Shown: positions 49,430 to 60,884 of the stretch, piece by piece
Numbering within the stretch: the stretch's first letter is position 1
How the letters are laid out: every line of letters begins with the position of its first letter
From: Andrena cerasifolii
Taxonomy: Eukaryota; Arthropoda; Insecta; Hymenoptera; Andrenidae
Direction: 5' to 3'
Assembly: GCF_050908995.1 (NCBI RefSeq)
Contig: NC_135119.1
Span: 1,488,001 to 1,552,000, forward strand
DNA: 64,000 nucleotides
Program-made: the position numbers and the translations under genes
The notes under the pieces: generated by a model
Told to the model about the DNA's origin: nothing
Databases searched by the model: none
The model's input: the letters and a program-made list of their open reading frames with translations, nothing else

Positions 49430-50797
49430 GACTCACCGTTAGGCGTAGGTACTCTCGGGTTTTTCCCCGTGGGCCTGGGTGAATCTGGCTATGGTCGCGT
49501 TACCCATCTGGTAGCCAGACTTGCCCAGGTCAGTATTTTTCGGCGTGCGGAAGTGGATACCTTCCACTGCCCACGCATTTTCGCGCCGATTCTTCCCGCG
49601 CGTTTTTGGCGTCAGTTCGCTCGCGTCTCCTGCCGCGACCGGTCGTGTTTACGAATTACAGTGACTCTTTGTGCTATCCCACGTGTTATCTAACAGCTTG
49701 TTTTTCGTGCTCGTCGCGCACTTTTCGCGTGTCGCACGTCTTATTTTTTCGGTGGCGTTTTCCGTCCGTTATTCGTTTCCCATGCTATTTAGCCGGAAAA
49801 ATACGGAGATCCCAGTGAATCCCAATTTCACCGTATTTGGCCTCTCCATCTACTCCTTACTGTCGTCGGAGACATCATTGTTGCTAGCAACTCCGGAAAA
49901 AATTCCATATTTCACCTTCTCCATGAACTCCGAGCGAGGCCTATCAATGGTGCTTAAGGGCCTCCCTGCCGCTTCCCCCGAGGAAATCCTCGAGGAACTA
50001 AAAAGCAAAGGCTTAACTCCTTTATCCTGTGTACCTCTTGTTGGTAACGGATTGAACAGAACGTCCCCGTTTCACAAATACAGAGTCAACTTTCCCCCGG
50101 GAATTTTCCCCAACTTCAGTCACCAAAGTTAATGCTATCTTCAGCACGAGGATTTACTGGGAGAAATTTTTCTCCAAAAAAAATTATACCCAGTGCTTCT
50201 CGTGTCAGGCCTTCGGCCACTCGGCTTCAAATTGCGGGCTTCCCCCAAAATGTTTTAAGTGCGCCGGGGCGCATCGCACTTCTGACTGCCAGAAGACTCG
50301 GGATACTCCACCTAAGTGTGTAAATTGTACGGGTCAGCATACAGCCAGTTTCGGCCAGAGTCCAGCCCTTCTAAGGTACCTTGAAAAAAGAAATTCTCAT
50401 CCTAAGCCAGTAAATGGGCTGGCCCTTAATGCCCAATGGGGTCCTTCTTCCTTCCCAAATCTTGGAGCCCCCCGTCCTTCCGCTTCTCGCCCGCCACAGT
50501 CATTTCCCTCTCCTTTCCTCTCCTACGCTGACGCGCTTGCCACCGGTCCTCACAGACCCCCCGCTTACCCTCTCCCACACAACGATCCTTCCTCGCTGAC
50601 TCAAAACCGCCAAGTCCCATACGGAGTAAACTCCATGATGGATTTAATTGGTGCCTTAAAGGAGCTGAACTCCCTGGTTGATATTGACCACATGCTCCAA
50701 CCAACCCGTTCGTTAGTAGAAAAACTGAAGCCCTGCCGCACGCCTGCAGAAAAGTTTCAAGTTTTCTGCACTGTACTCAGTTGCTTGGACTAGTCAA
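49430..50797 (+). pseudogene. Jockey-clade LINE: 5' UTR and broken ORF1 (gag)
   Basis: After a GC-richer leader, a frame near 49900-50131 encodes a jockey ORF1 block (NSERGLSMVLKGLPAASPEE, then KYRVNFPPG). It then shifts by one base near 50122. The shifted frame carries three zinc knuckles, CFSCQAFGHSASNC, CFKCAGAHRTSDC and CVNCTGQHTASF (50190-50355), and a Pro/Ser-rich tail. The 5' boundary is uncertain. Confidence 0.8.
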
Positions 50798-53700
50798 ATG
50801 CCCCTTCCAAAGATCATGCTGTGGAATGCGTCATCGCTGCTGCGTAAAAGAAACGAGCTCATCCTTGCGGTTGCCGGACTGCAACCCGGTATTATTCTTA
50901 TCACCGAAATTTGGTTTACCCCTCAGGTTAATTTTTCGTTTCCTGGCTACTCGGTGGTTCGCGCCGACCGCCCGGTTAAAAACGGTGGCGTTGCCATGTT
51001 TATACACGCCTCGATCAGTTACACGACCTTTACCCCTGCCAGGGCTTTCGAGTTTGACGCGTGCTTCATCAACTTAAATACTCCCAAAATTTTGATCCGG
51101 GTGCGATTAAGGATACAAGGCTCTTCGATTCTCTCATTCGCCTGGGTTCCCCGTTCGTGATCGGTGGAGATTCGAATGCTAAGCATCGTCTCTGGGGGAA
51201 TATCTCGGATAACAAAGCTGGAAAAATACTCCACGAGCACAACAGCAAGTTTCCCTAGAGGGTGATTCACCCTGAGGACTTCACTCACCAGTCAGGCCGT
51301 TGTCGACCGTTTGTCATCGACTTTTACATCTCTAACTACCACGCTGACTTTGCCTGCGTTGTGACGGATGACTTCGACACGCCCCACCGCCCAGTCATTC
51401 TTACTGCTAAACCTTCCAGTGGCCCATCCACCCTGGAAACGGCCACTGACTGGGAGTCTTACCATCATCATACACAAAAGCACAAAATTATGAGCAGCTT
51501 TAAGTCTAAAGGAGAAATTGACTACTGTATAAGGGAACTGACCTCATTCCTTCACGAGTGTCGCAAACGTTCTGCTGTCCCGGACTTTGCATATCTCAGT
51601 AGGAATGTAAATCTCCTTTCTGACCAAATACTGTGCTCTCTCATCCGTCACCGCAGAGCCCAGCGTAGAAGAGGCCAGCTTTTTGGAATGATGGTAGTAG
51701 CTATCCGTAGAAGTTATCCGAGACACCACTGCGGCTATCCGAAAGAGAATTTCGTACCTACGAATTCTTGAATGGGACCGAATACTAAGGGCCTTCAGCA
51801 GCCCCGACCCTACCTTCTGGGGCACTTTTAAAAAAATCTCGGGCACCACGGAATCAAAAATATTACCTCCTCTCCTCGTCGGCCAATCATCTGCAACCGC
51901 CGAGGCTGAAAAAGCTGAAATCCTGGCCTTCTCCTTTGCCAAGGTTCACTCCGAGGCCCACCTCCTCACCTCGCCCATGGAGCAGCCCGTGAACGAATAT
52001 GTTTTCTCTCCGGTCCCTCGTACTCCAGTTTCGACTCCTGGTTTCGCTATTTCCCCGGCTCAAATCGCGGAATATATTAAAAAGATGTCTTCCAAGAAAG
52101 CCCCCGGTATAGATGGAGTATCATTTCTCATGTTGAAGCACGCGTCACGAAAGGTCATATGCCAGGTGTACTATATTTTCGTATTTGCGATCAAACATGG
52201 GTATTTTCCGGACCCCTGAAAAATTTCCAAGGTCATTCCGGTACCCAAACCTGGTTAACTGCGCGAACTACCGACTAGCTACAGGCCGATTAGCCTGCTC
52301 CCTATTTTCGGCAAGCTCTTTGAGAGATGCATTTACTCGTTCCTATCAGAGTTCCTCCCGAGGGACACGTTATTTCCGACCGGCAGTTCGTCTTCCGCTC
52401 TGGACACTCCACGATTCAGCAGGCCGTTCGCATTGCACAGATGGTCACTCACGAATTAAATGTGAATATGGCAGTTAGGATGGTTTTGCTCGACTTGTCA
52501 AAACCGTTTGACTCAGTTTGGCACGATGCACTTGTGTACAAACTTCACTGCATCGGGCTCCCTCGCAGTTTCACAATGCTTATTGCTTCCTACCTTACTA
52601 ACAGACAGCTGCTCGTCTCCTGCGGTGGAGCAAGATCTTCCCTGCATCGAGTCGTGGCCGGCGTGCCGCAGGGCTCAATTCTTGGCCCTATTTTATTCAA
52701 CTTCTATATCAATGATATTCCCACTACCAGTGCCTGCGAACTCGCGCTTTACGCGGATGACACCGCGCTTTTTACGTCGTCCTGGCAGCTCTCGACGCTG
52801 GTCGCCCGACTCCAAGCCTACCTGGACGAAGTTCTTCAATTTTTTGAAACTTGGAAACTCCGTATTAACTCGAAAAAAAACGGAAGCGATTATCTTTTCC
52901 CGCGACCCGATTGTTATTGCCAGCAGGCAAAGACATACATTACACATAAATGCCAACGCAGTACCCCGGGCAAATGAGGTCAAATACCTTGGAATCATTT
53001 TTCACTTTATAATGCTATGGGATGCTGCCATCAAAGACCGCGTCAACAAGGCACTTAAAGTCGCCGGCCATCTTCACCGTCATATTTGTCACCGGTCTCA
53101 CCTTAGACTTAACATCCGACTACTCATTTATAAATCGTGCGTCAGGCCTGTTCTCACATACGGGGCCCAAGTCTGGTGGGCCACTTCAAAATCCGATAGA
53201 ATCCTAACTCAACGTTTCCAAAACAAAATATTAAAAATCATCACGCACTCCCCCCTTAGTTATTCCACTAGGGCACTGCATTCGGACACCAACATCCCAT
53301 ACTTTCATGATATCATTGACATTCTCATGCAAAACTATTTAGTTTCTGACCACCCTAATCCCCTCGTCCGGCTCGCGGGCACATACGACCGTAATAGGAT
53401 ACCCTATAAGGTCAAAATTCCGTTTCCAATGTCCAGTTAACTTACCCTTCTGCCCCTCCCATTCCCCTCTCCCCCCCTATCCTCTTTGTTCCCCCCTTCA
53501 CCATTTTATCCCCCCCCCCTTACGCTAATTTTCTTTATTCTGCTTATAGCTCTATCTGTTCAACGCACGCTTCTGCACCACGTACTTTCTACTTCAGACC
53601 ATCCTTACACTAAGGTCCCCTTGCATGGTCCTTCCGACTCACTGTCTCTAAAATCTTCTTTCGTATATCTTCCACCTGCTTACAGACTACCTTTCTGCTC

Positions 53701-54140
53701 ACGTCATCTGCAGCCTCAGGGCGCGGAACTGCTTTCTTTTCTGACGATCCAGTCACCTCCCATCACTTATTTGGCGCTATAAATTTACCCTTCTTTCAGC
53801 TCCGTCAAGAATTGCGGTTTTTTTGCAAATTTTCCGCAACATACATCCTAACACTGCTTCCCAACGTTACCTGCTGCCGGTAATACCTTATCTACTTCAC
53901 CCTGGTCGGTAACTGGGCCTCGTGCTCAGAGGGACGACCCACAGGAAGGAGGAGGAGTCAGCAAGATCTCCCCCCCCCTACTCAGCAAACAAATTAAAAA
54001 AAAAAAACGCGGTTTCTCACTCTTGTACTAACCCTCTGAGGTACCGTGTCATCAAGTTCGTGATTTACCGTTTAGCGTTTATGCTGTATAATCCGTGGAT
54101 TCGCTAATCAGCAAGTATTATTTAAGTAAGTAAGTATATA
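50798..54140 (+). pseudogene. Jockey-clade LINE: broken ORF2 (endonuclease-RT) and 3' UTR
   Basis: The endonuclease starts KIMLWNASSLLRKRNELI (50810) and carries ITEIWF, GGDSNAKHRLWG (degenerate GDFNAKH) and VIDFYIS. The RT has KKAPGIDG, a frameshifted YRPISLLP, LLDLSKPFDSVWHD (A replaced by P), GVPQGSILGP and YADDTALF (52750). The C-terminal part to 53440 has KYLGI, LTYGAQVW and RFQNKILK. At least five frameshifts (about 51100, 51255, 51770, 52220, 52890) inactivate it. The 3' UTR ends near 54135 with a TAAG-type tail, the usual 3' end of jockey-like elements. Confidence 0.85.
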
Positions 54141-55176
54141 TCTATTTTTTATTTTTCGTGGGAAGTCGTTATCTTATCCTTTCATATCACTATTTTGGAA
54201 GATAGCTGGTACAGCGCAGAAAGTATAACTTTAGCATTTGTTGCAATTATATACTTAGTTTGCGTAGTCCTGCAAATAGATTTTGTATCTTTCATTTATG
54301 TGTTCTACTTTTCATACAGAGTGTCCCACGTAAGACTGGACAGCGCGATATCTCCTAAAGTATTGGAGATACAAATTTTTAAAAAATATGTAATTGAATG
54401 GTTCGAGAGGGCCAATTTATTAGCCGAGACGATTTTTTTTATTATTATTTTAAAAGATACGATGGTCAAGTTGGTTTTTTCAAATGGAACTATTTTTTTT
54501 TAACACCGGAGTTGATAGTGCGTACCAAGAAAAATTGAATAAGCTTTAATGTATACACTTTCTTTCCACTGGTTTTTAAGATATTGCGCTTGCAAAATTA
54601 CTGATTTTCACTGGAAGAAAACCCTCTGGAATAGCAAGAACCGGGGTCGGTCTTACTGGCGCCACGAGTGGCATTGCCTGTTGAAACTGATACCTACCTG
54701 CCAAAGGTCTACGACAGGGTTCGCAGGCTCAAAAGCTGGACAATACTTTTCCGTCAGAAATACTACTTAGGTAGGTACATCTGCGGTATCGATAAGCGCA
54801 CCGTTACTTTTATTTCGCACTTGCACCTAACCCAAACCTAACCCAGACCTAACCCAGAACCAATCGGATTTGCATCCCTCACAAACGGCTGCTCTCTTGA
54901 AGAGGCCCTCTTCACAGCAATACCTCCTCCCCAATGCCCACCTTCTCTCGCACGGAATACGTCAACGCATGCTTTTGTTTTGATATCAAAGCTTGTGTTT
55001 ATACCCCCTTTCTTTCTGTGTCTCTCCACGAGGAGTATTGCCGGTGGATTGTAGGAGCGTAGATGTCTGGATGCCAGTTGTTGAATTCAGGAGACGATAG
55101 AAACACTTTATTACAAAACACACATGTACTGTAATTTATGTAAATCGTATTCCTCTCGGGCAGGAGTTGCCCGACG
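54141..55176. other. No recognised gene
   Basis: AT-rich with CCTAACCCAAACCTAACCC-type text at 54828-54858 and a CAGAGTGTCCCACGT motif near 54318 of the sort that starts several DNA elements. No frame is supported. Confidence 0.4.
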
Positions 55177-55760
55177 CACAGTGGGGTATTTGGCCATAAA
55201 AGCTGGCCAAAAGTCGATTTAAAAAATTTCGCGTAAGTCGTAAAATTTTTGCTGCTCGTGGCAGTTGAATATGTGAGGAACAATGTAGCAATATTGTTTT
55301 TTTCATTTGTGCACTCGTGAAGCAACGGGCTTCATCGAAAATTAGGAGATTTTAGAGCACGCATTTCTTTCTTAACTATCCTCTGAAACATCGTTAGCTT
55401 ATTAGTGATGTTTACATGTTGTAAGGAAAGTGTGTGAATTCTTCCATTATGGAAGCTTTTCAGGTAAGTATATACTGCACTTTCGAACAAGTTTTAGTTT
55501 TTCATCATATATATTTGTATAGTTATTAACGTTTGAAGATAATCGAGAGTTCAGTAAATTTTCTTTACGATCATAAGAATTCATTAACGATTTTGTTATA
55601 CTTCCGGCTGCGTCCGGATGCTTTTTTTGGTGTCATTACATTTGATAAAGATTTGTGATCACAATGCAAAAAAAATTGGTTCCGGATTCGTCCGGATGGT
55701 AGTTTTATAGCTAATTTAGCTAGAAATGACAATCGAGAGTTCCAGCGTTTCACGTACGCC

Positions 55761-56332
55761 TGTATAGTGCCTCTACGAGTTATAGTGACTTAGGTGTGAG
55801 GTCACTCAGTGGGGTCTTAACCGATACCCTGCTGGGTACGGGCCGCCAAACGTACCCCCTACTACCTCTTGCAGGACTGTCTTTAGGGAAGACCAGAACA
55901 AACCTGGGGTCCTAAAGGCCAAAGTCTCCAACATTACTTCAAAACATGCAGTGATTTTAATTTAAAATAAGTTGTTAATATAAAATAATTTATATTACAA
56001 CTGTTCTAATGCAGTACATATACCTTACTACAATGGATTTTTATTTAGTATGTGCTGACAACGAGACAAATTTTAATTGCCAGTAGCAAAGCTTAATTGA
56101 TGTCTTTTAATATTGATAATCAATTTCTTCAATTTCTTTTTTATTTTATTAAAATCGAAATTATATTACTTAATCTTTAGGGCCCCGGTTTTGTCCTAGT
56201 CATCCCTAAGCACAGTCCTGCAAGAGGTAGTAGCAGGCCACGTTTAGGGGCCCATACCCAGCAGGATATCGGTTAAGACCCCGCTGAGAGGCCTCACACC
56301 TAAGTCACTATAGCTCGTAGAGGCACTATACG
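55761..56332. repeat. Foldback inserted in the Transib element
   Basis: GTATAGTGCCTCTACGAG...AGTGACTTAGGTGTGAGG at the left is mirrored at the right, and the arms continue through GGGGTCTTAACCGATA and CTCTTGCAGGACTGT (arms 55762-55925 and 56178-56331). The centre is AT-rich. No reading frame. Confidence 0.75.
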
Positions 56333-56649
56333 GTCGCGTTCGCCGGGCCTCCGTGCTAAGAAACTCTTCAAAGGAACTGTTTAGATTATAGACATATGAG
56401 ATGTTTATGCTATGCTGTAGATAAAGCTTTGACTGTCCTCTACTTTCTGGCTGCATTCAGTCGAAACTGTGCCACCAGAGACTACACAGCAAAATATTCA
56501 AAACATTTCTTACGTACTTATATGTTATATTCTAGTTTTTCTTTCAATTTATTCAGTTTAAGTTTCATTTTGTATAGTTTATATTTAGTGCGTGTTATAT
56601 ATTTATCCTGCGTCCATTAAGTTAATTAGTTTAGTTCATATATAAGTGC

Positions 56650-56834
56650 TGCAGAAGGGTATTTGAATGAAAATGCTGGCCATAAGTCAATTTTTTGTTT
56701 TCACGAAACATTGGAAAGTGGTGAAGAATGGATTATATAGAAGCAGGTATGTGCGACACATTTTAAGTATATATTAATAGTTTCCAATTATTCGTTCGAA
56801 ATCTACTTCATTTTTCTTTCAAATACCCCGTAAT
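56650..56834. repeat. Second terminus-like inverted pair inside the Transib element
   Basis: GGGTATTTGAATGAAAATGC followed by TGGCCATAAGTCAATTTT at 56657 resembles the element's own left end (GGGTATTTGGCC...GCTGGCC). CAAATACCCCG at 56820 is its inverted partner. It may be a small related MITE or a duplicated end. It lies just upstream of the transposase frame. Confidence 0.4.
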
Positions 56835-57029
56835 AAGACCGATTTTGTTATATTTCTGGGAATGTCCGAGTTCTATTTTTTTATGACGGTATACGGGAGG
56901 GATTGTGGCATGCAACAGTACAATAATTTTCGGAATAAAATGATATTTTATAAAAATTGTTTAGGAGTTTCGTTTATAATATTCATAAGTGGTTTTTTCC
57001 TTCTTACAGGGTCATCAGGAGTTAAAATT

Positions 57030-59081
57030 ATGACTCGACGGCAATTTTATAACATCGTGCAACGATGTGATGAGAATGATTTTAAGCAAAAAATGGATTA
57101 TGCTGAAAATTGTCTACTGAATTGCGATAATTATTCGGAAGATGATAAAAAAAAACTTAAAGCATAAAATATCTCACATAAAAACTGAGATCAAGCAGAG
57201 GTGGATAAAATCACATTATAAAGAAAATATATTTTTGAAAAATAATGATACTTGGCTAGAAGGTACGTTTGAAATATTAGCTACAGTAATAACGCCATTA
57301 GGTCGCGGTCGGCCAATTAAAACATTCGAGGATTCAAGTGAAGGAAGCAAAAGACGCAAGATTGAAGAACTTCGTAGGACTATAGATACAGAAGAGTTAA
57401 CCTTTGTTACACAGATGAAGTTGCGAGCTGAAGAAAAAACAGATGCTTCACGTATTATAAAAGATATTATTAAATCTCCTAAACGAGCAACAAAATACAG
57501 GAAGGCATATTCTAGTAACCTAGAAGAAATACCAGTACAAATGACACCTGTACAAGCTTTGTCTATGTTTGTCGAAGCTGGATTATCTAGAAGACAGTAT
57601 GAAATCATACGAAATGCCAACAAAAAGTTTTATCCTTGCTATACTGTCTTACAGAAGGAAAAAACAAATTGCTATCCGAATTCCGATGCATATAGTGTAA
57701 CAGCAAGTTCTGCAGAAATCAATTTGCAGGATTTACTAGACCATACCGCATCTAGACTTTTATTACATCTCCGAGAAGTTGTTGAAATGCTTACTGATTG
57801 TGAAGAAGATATGAGTACATTAACACTCGTGTATAAATGGGGATGCGATGAGTCGCAACAGGCACAGTTCAAACAAAGATTTGAAAATGTCTCGGATTCT
57901 GACGCAAACATATTTCAAAGCTCGTGTGTGCCAGTACAACTGACTTATGGTTCAGATAATAAAAAACTTCTTTGGCAGAATCCAACACCTTCATCGCCAC
58001 GATACTGCAGACCTATTCGCATTCAACTTATTAAAGAATCCACTGACCTGATCACAAAAGAAATACAATACATTGAAGATAAAATTAGATCATTGCAAAA
58101 AAGTAGAGTTTCTGTAGCAGGTAGAAACCTTACTGTTAAGCATGTGCTGTTATTTACAATGATCGATGGCAAAATTTGTGATGCTGCTACAGAGACAACG
58201 TCTGCCATAAAATGCTACATCTGTGGAGCAACGTCTAAGAATTTTAATGACTTGTCTAAAACGAAGGAAATTAACCCAGAAACATTAAAATTTGGCTTAC
58301 CAGTGTTACATGCGAGAATAAGACTATTTGAAACTTTGTTACATCTTTCGTACAAGTTGCCCGTCAAAAAATGGCAACTGAGATCCGAGAGTCACAAAGC
58401 AATTGCCAAAGAACGAAAACTCAATATACAAAAAGCCTTTAGAGAAAGAATGAGATTAATTGTCGATGTTCCTAAACCTGGGTTTGGGAACACAAACGAT
58501 GGAAATTCTAGCAGAAGATTCTTCATAGATTCGGAGTTAGCAGCGTAAATCACAGGTGTTGACTCGCAACTAATCTACCGCTTCAGAGTACTTTTGGAGA
58601 CAATATCTAGTGGTTTCAAAATTAATATAGAAAAGTTTAGTTCATATACCATGGATACCGCAAAACTATACATTCAATTATATCCCTGGTATCCAATGAC
58701 TCCTGCTGTTCACAAGATACTCATTCACGGTCCAACAGTTATTGAAAAGGCCTTACTACCAATCGGCCAACTGTCTGAGGAGGCTGCTGAAGCGCGTAAT
58801 AGACACTTCCGTTTATTGAGACAAAATTACGCGAGGAAGTTTTCGAGGAAATGTTGTAATTTCGACGTACTCAATAGATTACTGCTTAGCTCAGATCCCG
58901 TGTTAGCAGGTATGAGACCTATACCACGAAAAAAAGTAATGCCTTCCTCAAAGAAACCATAGAAATGCTTTTTGGTGACTCGGACAGGCTCTTGGACACG
59001 CAAGATTCATGTTCCCATGATGAAGAGGACGTAGCTGAGGTGTCTTCCGACGAGGAGCCGTGGACATCATCATCTGATTGA
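57030..59081 (+). pseudogene. Transib / RAG1-like transposase, near-intact, three lesions
   Basis: A cut-and-paste DDE transposase related to the RAG1 recombinase core. The frame opens at ATG 57030 and shifts in an A-run at 57148-57156. It then stays open from 57142 to TAA 58546, continues in the same frame to 58962 and shifts again in the A-run at 58927-58933 to an acidic C-terminus ending at TGA 59079. Motifs: an AT-hook-like GRGRPIKTF with SKRRKIEELRR (compare the GGRPR nonamer-binding region of RAG1), KWGCDES with D at 57847, PRYCRPIRIQLIKES, MIDGK with D at 58165, zinc ligands CYIC (58213) and VHKILIHG (58711-58728), and SEEAAEARN with the third acidic residue at 58789. The in-frame stop precedes the His ligands and Glu, so the truncated product should be inactive. 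Confidence 0.87.
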
Positions 59082-59124
59082 TCTCGAATTGTTTTATTGT
59101 AACACAACTATATTTTTTGAGATC

Positions 59125-59130
59125 AATAAA
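59125..59130 (+). terminator. Polyadenylation signal of the Transib transposase
   Basis: AATAAA 44 bases after the TGA that ends the restored C-terminal frame, followed by T-rich sequence; about 210 bases before the right terminus. Confidence 0.6.
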
Positions 59131-59344
59131 GTATTTCTATTTTTCATTGAACAACAAAAAATAATTTTGGCCAATTTTCTGCAATTATTGACGCTATATT
59201 GGAGCTGTCATTTTGAATTTTGAAGTTTTGACATCAGATTCAAAATCAGCGACCCCAAAAACCCTTATATACCAAGTTTGAACAAATTTTAAAGTATCTA
59301 GAATTTTGGCCAGCTTTTGAGGCCAAATACCCCACTGTGTGCCG

Positions 59345-60192
59345 GGGAAACATTTGGACATTTTTTAATGTACCCTTGTAAAATTTTACAGTCGTTATAA
59401 CTCAGTTATAAACCATTTCCAAAATTTGTAGCACCTTCAGGTCAACCAAATGTAGCTCCGTCAAAGCAGATGTTTCAGTGTGCCCTACAGTAACAGCATT
59501 TATGATATCCTCCATAATCCAGGTATATCGAGGAATTCGTATACTTTTCGCGAACGTATATCACGATCGTGTCTTGCCGATCATTTCGCAGATCGATAAT
59601 ATACATCGAACAGGTAGTACACAATACAAGACTGGGCTGGATCGTGGAAAAAACATGTGGAGTCGACGTAGAAATGTGAGACCGAACCCACTGTCTCTAA
59701 GTAGTGCCGAGTATAACCTTCTGGCTTGCACGAAGGAAGAATCCTTCACTCCCGTGTTCACGTACTTTTGCGTGGCGCGCCGGCGCACAGTAGCGTGTTT
59801 ATAGGGAAAAATTGTGAATAAATTATTTTATGCCCTATTCCTACGTATTTCGACCTGCTGATTTCAAATATATTGCTATTTTTGTTGTAAACTAAACTGT
59901 GGTAAAAATTAAGGTTTTATTTGTTTACAAAAAAAACATAACTCATAAACTATTTATATGTGTCAAAAGAGGTTATCCAGTGGTATTTCTGCATATTATT
60001 TATTCCTCGGAAATGAAATTCTGTTTTTTTTTTCAAGTGGTAATTTCACCCCCTAAAACCGTACGGTGGCACCAACAAAAAATATAGTTGTGTTACGGAT
60101 GAATTACTCTACTTGTACACCATGTTTCATAATTTTCTGAATTTCCGGGTTCTCTAACTTCCCTTGTTAATCAGCTGTTGACCATTCGGACG
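59345..60192. other. No recognised gene
   Basis: Mixed composition; a plus-strand frame at 59478-59804 and its antisense have no recognisable domain. Confidence 0.4.
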
Positions 60193-60884
60193 TTAAGGGC
60201 ATTCTACAGTCTCGGCTGAAAGTTTTTATAATGAAATTAACACTTAATGTTTTCAAACTTTTAGAGGTATATTCTACCACTCCTGAAATACAAGAGAAAA
60301 TCTTTGTTGTTTCTTTAATTTATTTGTTTACATAAATATTTTACAGTGAAGTTGGCTTCTTTAGAATTGCTGGCGGTTGAAATTTCGGGCGACTGGAGCA
60401 CTTGAAATAAAAAACCAAACATTGTTTAATTTGCAGGAGTATGGCTATCCGGTTTACCGCGAATATGTTAACTTTTTAATATTTTTCCATTTTTTTATAT
60501 CGATTAAATAAGAAAGAAATGCCATTTTCGGTACTTCCTACTCTGATCGATCACCATTTTAGTAATTTTTGTCGAAAATTGTTTTTTTTTCACAGGATAC
60601 CCGATAACCATACTCTTGCAAATTAAAAATATGTTTGGTTTTTTATTTCAAGTGCTCCAGTCGCCCGAAATTTCAATCGCCAGCAATTCTAAAGACGCCA
60701 ACTTCACTGTAAAATATTTATGTAAACAAATGAATTAAAGAAACAACAAAGATTTTCTCTTGTATTTCAAGAGTGGTATAATATACCCCTAACAGTTTGA
60801 AATAGTTAAGAGTTTATTTCATTGTAAAAACCATCACTGAAAAGTGGCCGAATTTTCGGCCGAGACTGTAGAATGTCCCCCTAA
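60193..60884. mobile_element. TIR foldback element with TTAA-type ends
   Basis: The left end is TTAAGGGCATTCTACAGTCTCGGC and the right end is the complement of GACATTCTACAGTCTCGGCC with CTAA outside (60881-60884). The arms (to about 60460 and from 60590) match closely, including GGGCGACTGGAGCACTTGAA. The target would be TTAA with one change, as in the 6563-7306 element, but the end sequences differ. No coding capacity. Confidence 0.65.

Larger units (their letters stand above)
55177..59339 (+). mobile_element. Transib (RAG1-like) DNA transposon, 4163 bp, CACAGTG termini
   Basis: The inverted repeats of about 38 bp read CACAGTGGGGTATTTGGCC, then AAAAGCTGGCCAAAA on both sides. The first seven bases equal the heptamer of vertebrate recombination signals, and Transib elements are known to begin CAC(A/T)(A/G)TG. 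The flanking pentamers CGACG (55172-55176) and TGCCG (59340-59344) agree at three of five positions; Transib makes 5-bp GC-rich duplications, so this is a decayed one. Inside lie a foldback (55763-56332), a second terminus-like segment (about 56650-56834) and a transposase gene. Confidence 0.85.

Noticed and set aside
54828..54858. CCTAACCC-type text as telomeric repeat
   Set aside because: Only a few irregular units, not a TTAGG array.
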